Assembly: GCA_934621605.1 (NCBI GenBank)
Contig: CAKTUZ010000015.1
Location: 8,855-72,854 of the forward strand
Direction of reading: 5' to 3'
DNA length: 64,000 nucleotides
Source of the DNA: an uncultured bacterium
Lineage (GTDB): Bacteria > Vulcanimicrobiota > Xenobia > Xenobiales > Xenobiaceae
Both the position numbers and the translations under genes were made by a program. Of the stretch, positions 1 to 8,759 are shown in pieces (positions within the stretch are counted from its first letter, which is position 1; each line of letters begins with the position of its first letter). Below the pieces are notes generated by a model that did not search any database, was not told where the DNA came from, and saw nothing but the letters and a program-made list of their open reading frames with translations.

Positions 1-3000
1 ATCACGCTGCGTGCTAAAATCTTTCATAAAGCATTGACTTAAAGCCATAACTTCAGCGTTGGAAGCATTGGGTAAAATTTGCAACGCTAAATCTTTTAGC
101 GCATTGGTGAGCTCACTGTCAGTAGATGAAGTAAGTACACAATTTTTGACTTTTTCTCTAAAGCCCAAAATACTGACAATTCTTCTAGACAATAAATCGA
201 AATTGTTTTTACCTAAATCTTGCCGAGGATCTTCTTTATATTCCTCAAGCAATTCTTCGATAAAGCTCTGATTGGCAGAAGAAAGAGCTAAGCAAGACAA
301 ATTCTTCTCAAGATCTTCTAAAGAGAAGTCGAGCTTATGACTAGGCAAACGTCCATGAATAAGAAAACGAATTAACTGCTCGCGAAGCTTTTCTTTATCG
401 GCACCAGAAACTAGGCCAGGCAATTCATGACTCTTAGTTTCTTGGCCCAATTCTAGCTCGGCAACAGTCTTGGTCTGTTTTTCTGGCAACTCAACCTGTT
501 TTTGTGCTTCTACAATTTCAGACTCGAGGGAACTTGCGGTGCTACTCTCTAAGGGGCTAAAATCTGCAAATTTCCCAATTTGAACTAATACAGGTTCAAC
601 CCAATCATTTTGGTAAACAGCTGCCACGCCACGTTTCAATTTTGACAGTTCGTCTACTTGGGCACTGTTTAAACTGGCCGCATAGCCCACAAGCTCACGA
701 TCGCTACGATCGGGCAAGCGAAGCAATATTTTAGTGTTGGTATTTCTAATTACCGACATATCTAACATACCCGGAGACTGGTCGGCAATAATAAAACCTT
801 CACCATAAGTGCGCATTTCGGCAATAGAATTAGCCAGCATCTCGACCGATTTGCCTAAAAGATTGGCTCCTTCGGAAATTTGCTCGGTAGAAGTGCGTTT
901 AAGCAAATTGTGAGCCTCTTCCAAAACGGTCAAGTGAGTAAGTTGACTATTGATACAGCCAGAAGACATGCGATATTCGTTAAGCTTCATTACCAATAAG
1001 CCCATAATCAGAGACTTAGTCTCTACTGAACCTACTCGACTTAAGTCGACAATGACGCTTTTATCAAATAAATCTGCGTTGGAAATTTCCTCATTAGAGA
1101 AAATAAGGCCATTAAGTCCAGTCGTTAAAGAGCGAACGCGAGTAAGTAAAGCGCCAGTATAATCGCCTTTGCAGTCGGCTGAATATTTGGATTCCTCGAT
1201 GACGGTTTCAATTTGTTCCAAAACATCGGCAAAATTGGGATATTTCTGGCCTTGCTTATTTTCCGAAGTAACTAAGTCCCAACCGGCGGCACTATAAGCT
1301 CGCTCTATAGCTTCTTTTAAGATAGCAGGCATAGCTGCATACATAGGCCAGCAAACATTAAATATTTCGACTAACCTATCTAAGTGTTCCAAAATGTGAA
1401 TATCTTCAGGAAAACTAAAGACATTGAGCCTCAAGAGGGCTGTCTTTTTAGGATTGGTACCATAAATAGAAACATCTGGATATTGGCCAAAAGCATGTTT
1501 ATACTCGCCCTTAGCAGGTTCAACTACCAAGAAAGGTATATTGTAAAGGCTATGTAATTTGCCCAAAATTTCGTATACAGTATTACTTTTGCCCGATCCA
1601 GTAGAGCCGGTTACAAAAGTGTGCATAGTTAGAGAATCTACATCTAACTTAACTTTGGTCTCGGTAGTACTGCCCATACTAAAGATATGGCCCAGTTCTA
1701 GGCTCCTGCCCTTATCCTCATGTCCGTAAGCGACAACTTCTTTGCCAAAATCGGCATGTTCAACTACAGGGAAACCGCAAACCGATTTTCTGGGCAAGCC
1801 CATTTGGATAGCTAATTCGTTGCTGCTAGACAGTGAAGCTGCCGTGACTGGTACTTTGCCATTTTTAGCTTTATAAGCAAAGATAGGGTGGATAAAATTG
1901 GTGATATATTCCCTCAAAACAGGCAAATCTTTTTGGTTGCGGCGACCCCAATAGTTGATAGCCGAAGTTTCTAAGCCTGATTGCGCTCCTTTCATAAGCG
2001 CCTTATAAGTACCGGCAGCCATTTCCGCCACTTCTTGGTTGTCAGCTAAGAAATAAGCAGCACATTCCCACATGCCCAAACTTTCACACTCGTTGAGTCG
2101 TTTTAATTGGGCGTCAATTCTCTCTAGTTCATTATGCAAAGTTTTATTTTGCATAGTTAGTTGCATATTCTGCGACTGACTGGAAGTGCGTCCTTGGGTG
2201 TGAGTACTACTTTCAGAATGGCTGCTGCTTTTGCCAAAAGCTTCTCCCCTAGTGGAAGTATTACTTACAGATGAACTTTCATTGGAAGAAACTCCACTAG
2301 ACTTAGTAGAAGGAGACCAAGCGCCCACAATAGCACCTAAGCCAAAGCCAGCCAGAGGCTGAGCTACACTAATAGCAGCAGCTAATCCCATCCCTACTCC
2401 TTTAGCCAAAGTTCCGGCGATACTAGAAGTAGAAGTAGAGTCGCTATGTGCTGTACCTCGAGAATAAGTTGTACCTTGGGAAGTACTAGTACTTTTGCTA
2501 TAAGAAGTGCCAGTAGTAGTACCTTTAGAAAGAGCGTCAGAAATACTGAGCGCTTCACTAGTACCGTATGACATTTGCAAATCGGCAAAAGGAGAAAGTT
2601 GCGTATAAATAGCTTCGTAAGCGCAGCGAACCTTTTCCAATTCTTCTGCAGGCATGCTTTTGGCTAAAACTATAGCTGTATATCTTTGGCCTTGCATAGC
2701 CAAAGCCAATTTTTCCAAGCCTTGAATAAAGGTTTGGTTGTCCTTAAAATCTTCGTCTTTATTATTGGCTACACAAGAAACAGAAGCGATATTGCGCTCA
2801 GGAATAGTGGCTAAAAATTCTTCAGCTTGAGTATCTAATAAATCCGTCGTCTTGACGCCGGGGAATTGACCTACTAAAGCATTCTTAAGGGTATCTTTTA
2901 AAGACTTAGTAGTGCGTTCATTATCTAAAGAGCGCACACCCATATAAAAGTCGGTCTTTTGGCCGTTGCTATCGGCCACAATAAAGATGCCACAATTAAG

Positions 3001-3339
3001 ATTTTGCAAAGCGCTGAAAACAGAGGCAAATTTGTAAGTGGAATATTCGTCTTTTTGATAGACCATTTCGTTGATCTTAAAAAGACGAATACTGCTAATT
3101 TGCTTCAAGCTATCTTCTAGCGGAACTATTTCCAAGCTAGACAATTTGTTGAGATACTTTTTTAAAACTATATCTTCAATTAATTGGCTAGCTTGGATTC
3201 TTTGCGAAGCCAAACTGTCTAAAGTAGGCATACTACTTTTTGTTTCGGCGTTTTGAGAAATAGAGCCGGAACTTTGAGCCTCATCTTTAGGCGAAGTGGG
3301 CAATTGTCCACTATTTCTAAGCACAATAGCGTCGCTCAT
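1..3339 (-). CDS. HerA/DUF87-type P-loop ATPase with Ser-rich, glycine-zipper insert (C-terminus beyond window)
   Basis: This frame stays open from an ATG at 3339 to the left edge (1113 codons), so the C-terminus is missing. Walker A is GSTGSGKS at residues 578-585. Walker B with the LEEAH signature typical of HerA/VirB4-like ATPases is at 803-810. An arginine-finger-like stretch (R843) and the ADQSP motif (853-856) follow, as in HerA. Residues about 260-390 are extremely Ser/Thr-rich, and inside them 309-341 is a Gly/Ala-rich hydrophobic segment that could insert in membrane. The start lies 2 nt after the stop of the preceding gene, so it is the last visible gene of the dynamin operon. HerA-type motors pump DNA or act with nucleases in several defence systems; the substrate here is unknown. 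A conjugation ATPase is less likely because no transfer genes are near. The ATPase class is secure; the role is inferred. Confidence 0.85.
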   Translation of the reverse strand, partial: MSDAIVLRNSGQLPTSPKDEAQSSGSISQNAETKSSMPTLDSLASQRIQASQLIEDIVLKKYLNKLSSLEIVPLEDSLKQISSIRLFKINEMVYQKDEYSTYKFASVFSALQNLNCGIFIVADSNGQKTDFYMGVRSLDNERTTKSLKDTLKNALVGQFPGVKTTDLLDTQAEEFLATIPERNIASVSCVANNKDEDFKDNQTFIQGLEKLALAMQGQRYTAIVLAKSMPAEELEKVRCAYEAIYTQLSPFADLQMSYGTSEALSISDALSKGTTTGTSYSKSTSTSQGTTYSRGTAHSDSTSTSSIAGTLAKGVGMGLAAAISVAQPLAGFGLGAIVGAWSPSTKSSGVSSNESSSVSNTSTRGEAFGKSSSHSESSTHTQGRTSSQSQNMQLTMQNKTLHNELERIDAQLKRLNECESLGMWECAAYFLADNQEVAEMAAGTYKALMKGAQSGLETSAINYWGRRNQKDLPVLREYITNFIHPIFAYKAKNGKVPVTAASLSSSNELAIQMGLPRKSVCGFPVVEHADFGKEVVAYGHEDKGRSLELGHIFSMGSTTETKVKLDVDSLTMHTFVTGSTGSGKSNTVYEILGKLHSLYNIPFLVVEPAKGEYKHAFGQYPDVSIYGTNPKKTALLRLNVFSFPEDIHILEHLDRLVEIFNVCWPMYAAMPAILKEAIERAYSAAGWDLVTSENKQGQKYPNFADVLEQIETVIEESKYSADCKGDYTGALLTRVRSLTTGLNGLIFSNEEISNADLFDKSVIVDLSRVGSVETKSLIMGLLVMKLNEYRMSSGCINSQLTHLTVLEEAHNLLKRTSTEQISEGANLLGKSVEMLANSIAEMRTYGEGFIIADQSPGMLDMSVIRNTNTKILLRLPDRSDRELVGYAASLNSAQVDELSKLKRGVAAVYQNDWVEPVLVQIGKFADFSPLESSTASSLESEIVEAQKQVELPEKQTKTVAELELGQETKSHELPGLVSGADKEKLREQLIRFLIHGRLPSHKLDFSLEDLEKNLSCLALSSANQSFIEELLEEYKEDPRQDLGKNNFDLLSRRIVSILGFREKVKNCVLTSSTDSELTNALKDLALQILPNASNAEVMALSQCFMKDFSTQRD

Positions 3340-3341
3340 AT

Positions 3342-3878
3342 TTAGTCACCCTGACTGACAATAGCAGCAGAAATAGCTCCACCTACAGCGGCTCCAGCAA
3401 TAGCGCTGCCGACAATAACTGTAGCGGTAGCTCCCACTACAGAAGCAATTATGCCGCCAACGGTAGCTCCGGCTGCCGCGCCAATACCAATAGTGACAAA
3501 CTCGCCATGGTTATTTTGGCAAACTCTGCACCTTGTTTCAGGATTACTGAAGCTAACTTTATTATGCGTTGCTGGCGCAACTACAGGTATTAAATGATGG
3601 ACCAGATCCCTAACATGGCTAATTCTTTCTTTAGAAAAGTTGGAAATAAGCTTGACCATCACTTGGTCCATATATTCATTAGTCCACTTACTTTTGTCGG
3701 TAATAAACTCTTGGCCGTCATGTTGATCATAAAGACCGGGCATAGAAGCGGCCGCTCTTTCCATTTCGGCAAATTCAGCGCCAGTAGGATCAGTTAAGAA
3801 ACTATTTTTCATCATGATCCTAACCCGAGTGACGTTGCCAGAATTTACAGCTTCATAAAATGCATTAGTTAAGGCCAT
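3342..3878 (-). CDS. Small protein with conserved N-terminal domain and C-terminal glycine-zipper membrane segment
   Basis: This 178-residue protein has two parts. Residues 1-98 form a helical domain about 70% identical by hand count to the product of the next upstream gene (3893-4330), so the two are a recent tandem duplication. After a linker containing a CxxC pair (CRVC), the last 50 residues are almost entirely Gly, Ala, Val and Ile in GxxxG-like spacing, a glycine-zipper pattern typical of proteins that insert or oligomerise in membranes. I do not recognise a named family for the N-terminal domain. It sits between its paralogue (14 nt) and the HerA-like ATPase (2 nt), so co-translation is likely. 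A membrane effector or adaptor role is inference only. Confidence 0.8.
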   Translation of the reverse strand: MALTNAFYEAVNSGNVTRVRIMMKNSFLTDPTGAEFAEMERAAASMPGLYDQHDGQEFITDKSKWTNEYMDQVMVKLISNFSKERISHVRDLVHHLIPVVAPATHNKVSFSNPETRCRVCQNNHGEFVTIGIGAAAGATVGGIIASVVGATATVIVGSAIAGAAVGGAISAAIVSQGD

Positions 3879-3892
3879 ATTTGCCCTCCTTA

Positions 3893-4330
3893 TTATTGAA
3901 AGATGGAATCGAGGAATCTTCCGAAGCCTTGTAATAACTGTTCAAAGCCGCCCTTAGGCCTTGGTCTTCTAAAGCGAGCTTCATCTCCATGACTAGAAGC
4001 AGAATAATCGTGGCTTTGAGAAGTTCTTTCGGGTACAGGTACCAAATAGCGGACTACTTCTTTTAGATGGTTAATTCGTTCAGGAGAAAAATTAGATATT
4101 AGCTTAACCATCAATTTATCCATATAACTGTTGGTCCACTGACTTTTATCGCTAATAAGTTCTCCACCGTCATATTGGTCATAAAGGTCAGCCATAGAAG
4201 CGGCGGCTCTTTCCATTTCGGCAAATTCAGCAAAGCTAGGATCAGACAACAAACTGTTTTTCATCATGATCCTAACTCGCACTACATTGCCCGATTGCAT
4301 GGCTTCATAAAAAGCACTAGTTAATGACAC
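3893..4330 (-). CDS. Small soluble paralogue of the glycine-zipper protein
   Basis: This 145-residue protein shares residues 1-98 with the 178-residue neighbour (both contain MVKLISNFS and EFAEMERAAASM). Its tail is different: a polar, Ser/Arg-rich linker ending in an amphipathic helix-like segment (residues about 128-145) with no membrane segment. The pair therefore looks like one interaction domain carried by a soluble and a membrane-anchored version. It starts 12 nt after the dynamin-like gene ends, in the same operon. I cannot assign a biochemical activity, and no catalytic motif is visible. Confidence that it is a real gene is high because of the duplication and tight spacing. Confidence 0.8.
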   Translation of the reverse strand: MSLTSAFYEAMQSGNVVRVRIMMKNSLLSDPSFAEFAEMERAAASMADLYDQYDGGELISDKSQWTNSYMDKLMVKLISNFSPERINHLKEVVRYLVPVPERTSQSHDYSASSHGDEARFRRPRPKGGFEQLLQGFGRFLDSIFQ

Positions 4331-4342
4331 AGTTACCCAGCC

Positions 4343-6637
4343 TTAAATTTCCAATATGGAGTCGACGCGATTTTTAATATCTTGCAACCAAGCCAAATTG
4401 CGCTCAGTCTCTTTAATGCGCTCTTCGACTTTATCTTTTTCAGTCGCGTAGCTCTTAAGTTCACGCAATTTATCGCGAAGTATGTTGTCGAGGCGCTTAA
4501 ATTCAGCCACGAATAACTTAGCTATTTCTTCAGATTCACTAACAGCGTGATTCTTAGCAGAACGGCCATTATTGTATAGACTCTCTTCAATGGGAGCAAA
4601 ATATTTTTGCGCTAAATCGCCAGAATTGACGTAATACGTGGTTTCGGTTCTATATTCAGGGACCCATACATCTTCAGAGAACCAGCTAAAAGGATTCCAC
4701 CACTTGCGACGGCTTTCGTAATGTCCTCCATCTTCAACTCGTCTGCTACGAGAACGTTCTAAATCAGAAAGTGAATAAGAGTTGGCATCCGGGATATAGC
4801 CGCTCATCATCTCTAAAGGGCTAATATTAATCTTAAGATTGCCTACACCAATTTCATTTACCATAGAAGCCAACTTACTCTTGTAGGCTTCTATAAGGGA
4901 ATATCCCGTAGAGACAAGATTATCTTGGATCATATCTTCAAGTTCGGTTCTAAAGTTTGGTTCCAAACTAGAAGCGAAATCTTGCATTTTTCGTACTTCG
5001 TATTTAGCGTCGCTGAGACTAAGCTCTCGTCCACGCAAGTCGTTAATTTTGCTTCTAATTTTGGCTTGATATTTTTCTACAATAGTATCAACAACTCGCG
5101 AAGCTTTATCTTTAACTTTTTGAACAGCTTCATTTACAGAACTTTCAAATGTTTTAGCATCTTTAAGCTCAGCGACTTTGCTCTCAATAATACCAATTTG
5201 AGCAGCAATTTGAGCGCATTCTTGCTGATTTTGTAAAAGCTGATTCTTAGTATTGGCTTCAACATTAAGAGAGTCGATGCGGCCAATAAAGGTGTCGACC
5301 ACATTTTTAATTTTGGCCGTTTTGGCATACTTATCGACATATTGACGAATAGCCGCTTCTACAGAAATAATGCCAGTATGGATTAAAGCTTCTTGGTTTT
5401 TATTGCCTGCAGTTTTAGCTTCAAATAGATCAGTTTCGATCTTCTTTTTCAAACTGGCAGGAAGTACAGCATATTGCTCAAGATGAAGGTTGTCATTGCG
5501 GTTGAATTTGCGAACCTTCATTTCAGTTTCGTCTATAGTGTCTTCGTCTAACTTGGTACCATTTTCTAAAAGACGAATATTTAAAGCTGGCAAAGCGGCT
5601 GCCGGGAATAAATTGGGATTTTCAATACCGTGGCTTTTTAAGTAATCGCGCACTCTATCTAAAGTGGCAGCCATAGCTCCGTCTTCGCCTCGGCGGTCGT
5701 CCAATTTGTTGACTACAAAAATAAAACGATCTTTGCTTTGCTTGCCTCCTACTTGCATACTTTCGGCTACACGTTGTAAAAGTGTATTATCATCATCAGA
5801 GCCAAAAGTAGCTTCCATAATATAAAGAACAAGAGCCTTGGAGGATTGGCCCAAGAACTTACTCTGTACCGCTTTATGCTCGGGATCGCGAGAATTATTC
5901 GGTCCTGGCGTATCTACTAAAACTAAAGAAATTTCGTCAGAAGAAACAAAGGGAATATTGCCATTAGCTTCAATAGTCGATACTCTAGTGTCGCTATTGA
6001 GCCTTTCCATATCTTCATAGGTAAGATCGTTGCAAGTTTGCAACAAAGTGCCATTTTTAGCGTAAACTTTGGCTCGCCACTTCTTGCTACCCTTAACATC
6101 TTTAAGCTTAGTAATAATAGCCGTACAAGCTTCTTGCTTAGAGGGCATAAGTTTGCGTTCAAGCAAAGAGTTGATCAAAGTAGACTTGCCTGCGCTCATA
6201 GTAGCTACTACACAAATGGGGAAATCGCTACTTTTGGCATTTTCAAAAGCGTTTTTAAGCGCAGGGTCACGCAATTCTTCGAAGGGGCCAGCCTGAATAT
6301 CTTGGAAAATTTGCTCAACTAGCTTTTGTTTTTCAGCTACTTCTTTAGCAGGGATAAAATCTATAGCCACGCTTAAAAATTTGTTAGTTTCTTTAGCTTG
6401 CTCAAAAACTTCGCTTAAATCTTCATAGTCAGAAACTGTACCATGAAAAGTTATCTGGAAATTACTATCATTAAATTCATCAACTAAAGCTTGAGGCAGC
6501 TTTTCTACCCACTCTTGTAAACGCGAATCAGGCTTAATAGACTCAGCGATCTTACTATTTCCAGCCAACTGCTTCCCGTCAACAGTGAACTTTGTTTTCA
6601 AAGTATAAGGATTGTACTCGATAAAGACCTTTTTCAT
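4343..6637 (-). CDS. Dynamin-like large GTPase
   Basis: This 764-residue protein has all G motifs of dynamin-family GTPases: G1 ATMSAGKST at 145-153, switch I threonine at 172, G3 DTPG at 242-245 and G4 NKLD at 310-313. About 130 residues of a separate N-terminal domain precede the G domain. After the G domain come long charged helices with coiled-coil character (about 430-580 and 690-764), as in bacterial dynamins. A Trp/Phe-rich segment (KWWNPFSWF, near 646-654) flanked by basic residues is a plausible lipid-binding paddle. It is the first gene of the operon, with a GGGAAG ribosome site before the ATG. Bacterial dynamins remodel membranes and some take part in phage defence; the combination with a HerA-type ATPase suggests a dedicated system. 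GTPase identity is firm. Confidence 0.9.
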   Translation of the reverse strand: MKKVFIEYNPYTLKTKFTVDGKQLAGNSKIAESIKPDSRLQEWVEKLPQALVDEFNDSNFQITFHGTVSDYEDLSEVFEQAKETNKFLSVAIDFIPAKEVAEKQKLVEQIFQDIQAGPFEELRDPALKNAFENAKSSDFPICVVATMSAGKSTLINSLLERKLMPSKQEACTAIITKLKDVKGSKKWRAKVYAKNGTLLQTCNDLTYEDMERLNSDTRVSTIEANGNIPFVSSDEISLVLVDTPGPNNSRDPEHKAVQSKFLGQSSKALVLYIMEATFGSDDDNTLLQRVAESMQVGGKQSKDRFIFVVNKLDDRRGEDGAMAATLDRVRDYLKSHGIENPNLFPAAALPALNIRLLENGTKLDEDTIDETEMKVRKFNRNDNLHLEQYAVLPASLKKKIETDLFEAKTAGNKNQEALIHTGIISVEAAIRQYVDKYAKTAKIKNVVDTFIGRIDSLNVEANTKNQLLQNQQECAQIAAQIGIIESKVAELKDAKTFESSVNEAVQKVKDKASRVVDTIVEKYQAKIRSKINDLRGRELSLSDAKYEVRKMQDFASSLEPNFRTELEDMIQDNLVSTGYSLIEAYKSKLASMVNEIGVGNLKINISPLEMMSGYIPDANSYSLSDLERSRSRRVEDGGHYESRRKWWNPFSWFSEDVWVPEYRTETTYYVNSGDLAQKYFAPIEESLYNNGRSAKNHAVSESEEIAKLFVAEFKRLDNILRDKLRELKSYATEKDKVEERIKETERNLAWLQDIKNRVDSILEI

Positions 6638-6811
6638 GGCGCTTCCCTTTGGTTACTTGGCAGTATTTTCACTAGCCCCACTAGCGGGACTAACAAAAAA
6701 AAAAAAACGATAACTACGCGTTATTCTAACGCACATGGTAATATAAAATCAATATACAAAAATGGTTAAAAAGCGTAAAAATTAACAAACTGAGAATTAA
6801 ATTCAATTTTT

Positions 6812-6855
6812 AAACAAAAAAAATCCGAACCGTACAAAAAATACGATTCGGATTT
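6812..6855 (-). terminator. Intrinsic terminator of tRNA-Ser
   Basis: A 13-bp stem (6822-6834 with 6842-6854, one wobble) is followed on the minus strand by a run of eight T. It lies 11 nt past the tRNA-Ser 3' end. Confidence 0.85.
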
Positions 6856-6865
6856 TACTTTATAT

Positions 6866-6955
6866 TGGCGGAGAGCGAGGGATTCGAACCCCCGGTGACA
6901 TTACTGCCACGGCGGTTTTCAAGACCGCTGCTTTCGGCCACTCAGCCAGCTCTCC
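6866..6955 (-). tRNA. tRNA-Ser (UGA)
   Basis: The minus strand gives a complete 90-nt class II tRNA: acceptor GGAGAGC pairs with GCTCTCC, the variable arm is long, TTCGAATC marks the T-loop, and the 3' CCA is encoded. The anticodon stem GCGGT/ACCGC encloses CTTGAAA, giving anticodon TGA. Its 3' end points toward the dynamin/HerA operon. Confidence 0.95.
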
Positions 6956-7076
6956 ACAACAAGCAACGGAACTTATGTTACGCTGCTAAAAAGTTTTCTC
7001 CTGCTCAAGCCAGAAAAAAAATGGGCGAATTGTAAGCGAACTTGCAATCCACCCAAATATAGGTTAATTACTTCAT

Positions 7077-8507
7077 CTAATCATGGGCTGCCTGAACGGC
7101 TTCGCTAATAGTTTTTTCAGCGGCTTCTTTGCCATATTTGTCAATTTCCCGTAAGGCTTTCTCTCCATGAGTCAAGCAACCGGGACCGCCGATACAACCA
7201 CCTATACAAGCCATACCTTCAATAAAATTGTAAGGAGATTTACCACAATTGGCTAAAAGCAAAGCTTTACGACATTCATTCAAACCGCTGCAAGAAACAG
7301 CTTTCAGTTCAAAATCGGTAACACCATGCTCTTTAAGCCCTTCTTTAACAGCATCAGCCAAACCGCCACAGCGTGCGAAAATACGACCAAAGTAAGAAGC
7401 GGTCTCCAGGGTTTCCTCTTCCAAGGAAGCTACGTCTATATCAAGGCCATCAAAGAGAGCTTGCAACTCTTCAAAAGTAATAGTGACATCTACGTAAGGA
7501 CTGACTGTATCGAGTTTAGCTTCCATCTTCTTGGCAGTACAAGGACCAACGAAAACGACTTTGCAACCAGGATCTTTCTCTTTGATAAACTTGGCAATAG
7601 TAGCCATAGGAGACAAACTATGAGAAATTTTATCAGTAAGCTTAGGGAACTCTTTTTGGACGAAAGAAACAAAAGCTGGACAACAGGAACTAATCAGGAA
7701 GCCTTTTTCGGCTAATTCCTTAGATTCGTTGAAGGCTACCATATCGGCGCCCAAAGCGGCTTCCCATACACCATGGAAACCACATTCTTTGATAGCGTGA
7801 ATAACTTGGCCTAATTTGGCATAACTAAACTGACCAGCAATAGAAGGAGCAACTACGGCATAGACGTTGGGGCCGCCTTGCTTGGCATGGCGCAACATAT
7901 CGATAACATTAAGTATGAAAGACTTATCAACGATAGCGCCAAAGGGACACTGGTAAACACAAGCGCCGCAACGTACGCATTTATCTGCGTTAATAGAAGC
8001 GACCTTTTCCTCGTTCATGCTGATGGCTTTAGCTTTGCAAGCATTTTCACAAGGACGCTTAAAGTTCATAATGGCATTATAAGGACAAACTTTAGCGCAC
8101 ATACCACACTCGACGCATTTGTCTTTGTCAATACGAGCTTTCTGATTTTCGTCAAAACTGATAGCTCCGCGACGGCAAGCCTGTTCGCAGCGATGGGCGA
8201 TACAACCGCGGCAAGCGTTGGTAACTTCATAACCGCCTACAGGACATTCGTCACAAGCAATATCTAAAACTTCAATAATATTTTCGTTGCTAGCAGTGCC
8301 ACCTAAGGCCATACGGACACGATCGCCTAAAATCGCACGCTCTTTAAATACACAACAGCGCATAGTAGGCACTTTGCCGGGCACAATCCGCTTGGGAATA
8401 TATTGAATCTCGTCCAATAACCTGTCTTTAAAAGCTAAGCGAATAACTTCTTTAAGTACACTGTGCTTAAGGTACTGAACTTTAGTATCAAACTTAATAT
8501 TATTCAT
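7077..8507 (-). CDS. Monomeric [FeFe]-hydrogenase with ferredoxin-type 4Fe-4S domains (group B-like)
   Basis: The predicted enzyme (476 aa) reversibly reduces protons to H2 with ferredoxin electrons in the cytoplasm. Several CxxCxxCxxxC(P) clusters are present (for example CVECGMCAKVCP and CVRCGACVYQCP). They are followed by the three H-cluster signatures: SSCCPAF, VGPCTAKKME and GMACIGGCIGGPG. The N-terminus from this ATG (FDTKVQYLKHSVLKEV, then PTMRCCVFKERA) matches the start expected of group B enzymes, so I prefer 8507 over an upstream in-frame start that would add 37 residues. It lies downstream of adhE but about 250 nt away, so it is probably its own transcription unit. No maturases (HydEFG) are in the window. 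Confidence 0.93.
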   Translation of the reverse strand: MNNIKFDTKVQYLKHSVLKEVIRLAFKDRLLDEIQYIPKRIVPGKVPTMRCCVFKERAILGDRVRMALGGTASNENIIEVLDIACDECPVGGYEVTNACRGCIAHRCEQACRRGAISFDENQKARIDKDKCVECGMCAKVCPYNAIMNFKRPCENACKAKAISMNEEKVASINADKCVRCGACVYQCPFGAIVDKSFILNVIDMLRHAKQGGPNVYAVVAPSIAGQFSYAKLGQVIHAIKECGFHGVWEAALGADMVAFNESKELAEKGFLISSCCPAFVSFVQKEFPKLTDKISHSLSPMATIAKFIKEKDPGCKVVFVGPCTAKKMEAKLDTVSPYVDVTITFEELQALFDGLDIDVASLEEETLETASYFGRIFARCGGLADAVKEGLKEHGVTDFELKAVSCSGLNECRKALLLANCGKSPYNFIEGMACIGGCIGGPGCLTHGEKALREIDKYGKEAAEKTISEAVQAAHD

Positions 8508-8759
8508 AAAAATAGAATCTTTCCCAGGATATAAAATTGACAATCTTGTTTCGACTGTCAAAAGTCGAAGACTCAGGAGAGGTTCGTTATTGGCACCAAA
8601 AAGGCGTACAACCGACAAGGATAAATCCCCACCTTGCCGAGCCGCACGCCTACGGTGTTAATTTTTTTAACGAAAAGGCCAAACCCAGCCGTATTTTGCA
8701 GCGCCTCGGGCTGAGCTGCCGTTCTAAAAAAAACTGACAGCCGCCCGCACACTTATAAT
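8508..8759 (-). other. GC-rich structured leader/intergenic region upstream of the hydrogenase
   Basis: No credible gene lies in this 252-nt gap. The minus strand can fold into a long interrupted hairpin: CACC, GGCGTGC and CGGCAAGG on one side pair with CCTTGTCG, GTACGCC and GGTG on the other (about 8593-8660). A perfect 7-bp TTCGACT/AGTCGAA hairpin follows nearer the gene (about 8551-8571). I do not recognise a riboswitch class. It may be a leader RNA of the hydrogenase or contain the end of the adhE transcript. Confidence 0.4.

Noticed and set aside
1..3339. VirB4/conjugation ATPase interpretation
   Set aside because: The LEEAH Walker B fits HerA equally well, and no other transfer genes are linked. 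The partners are a dynamin and two small proteins.
8537..8737. 66-residue plus-strand ORF in the hydrogenase leader
   Set aside because: It overlaps the hydrogenase leader hairpins on the opposite strand and shows no family resemblance.
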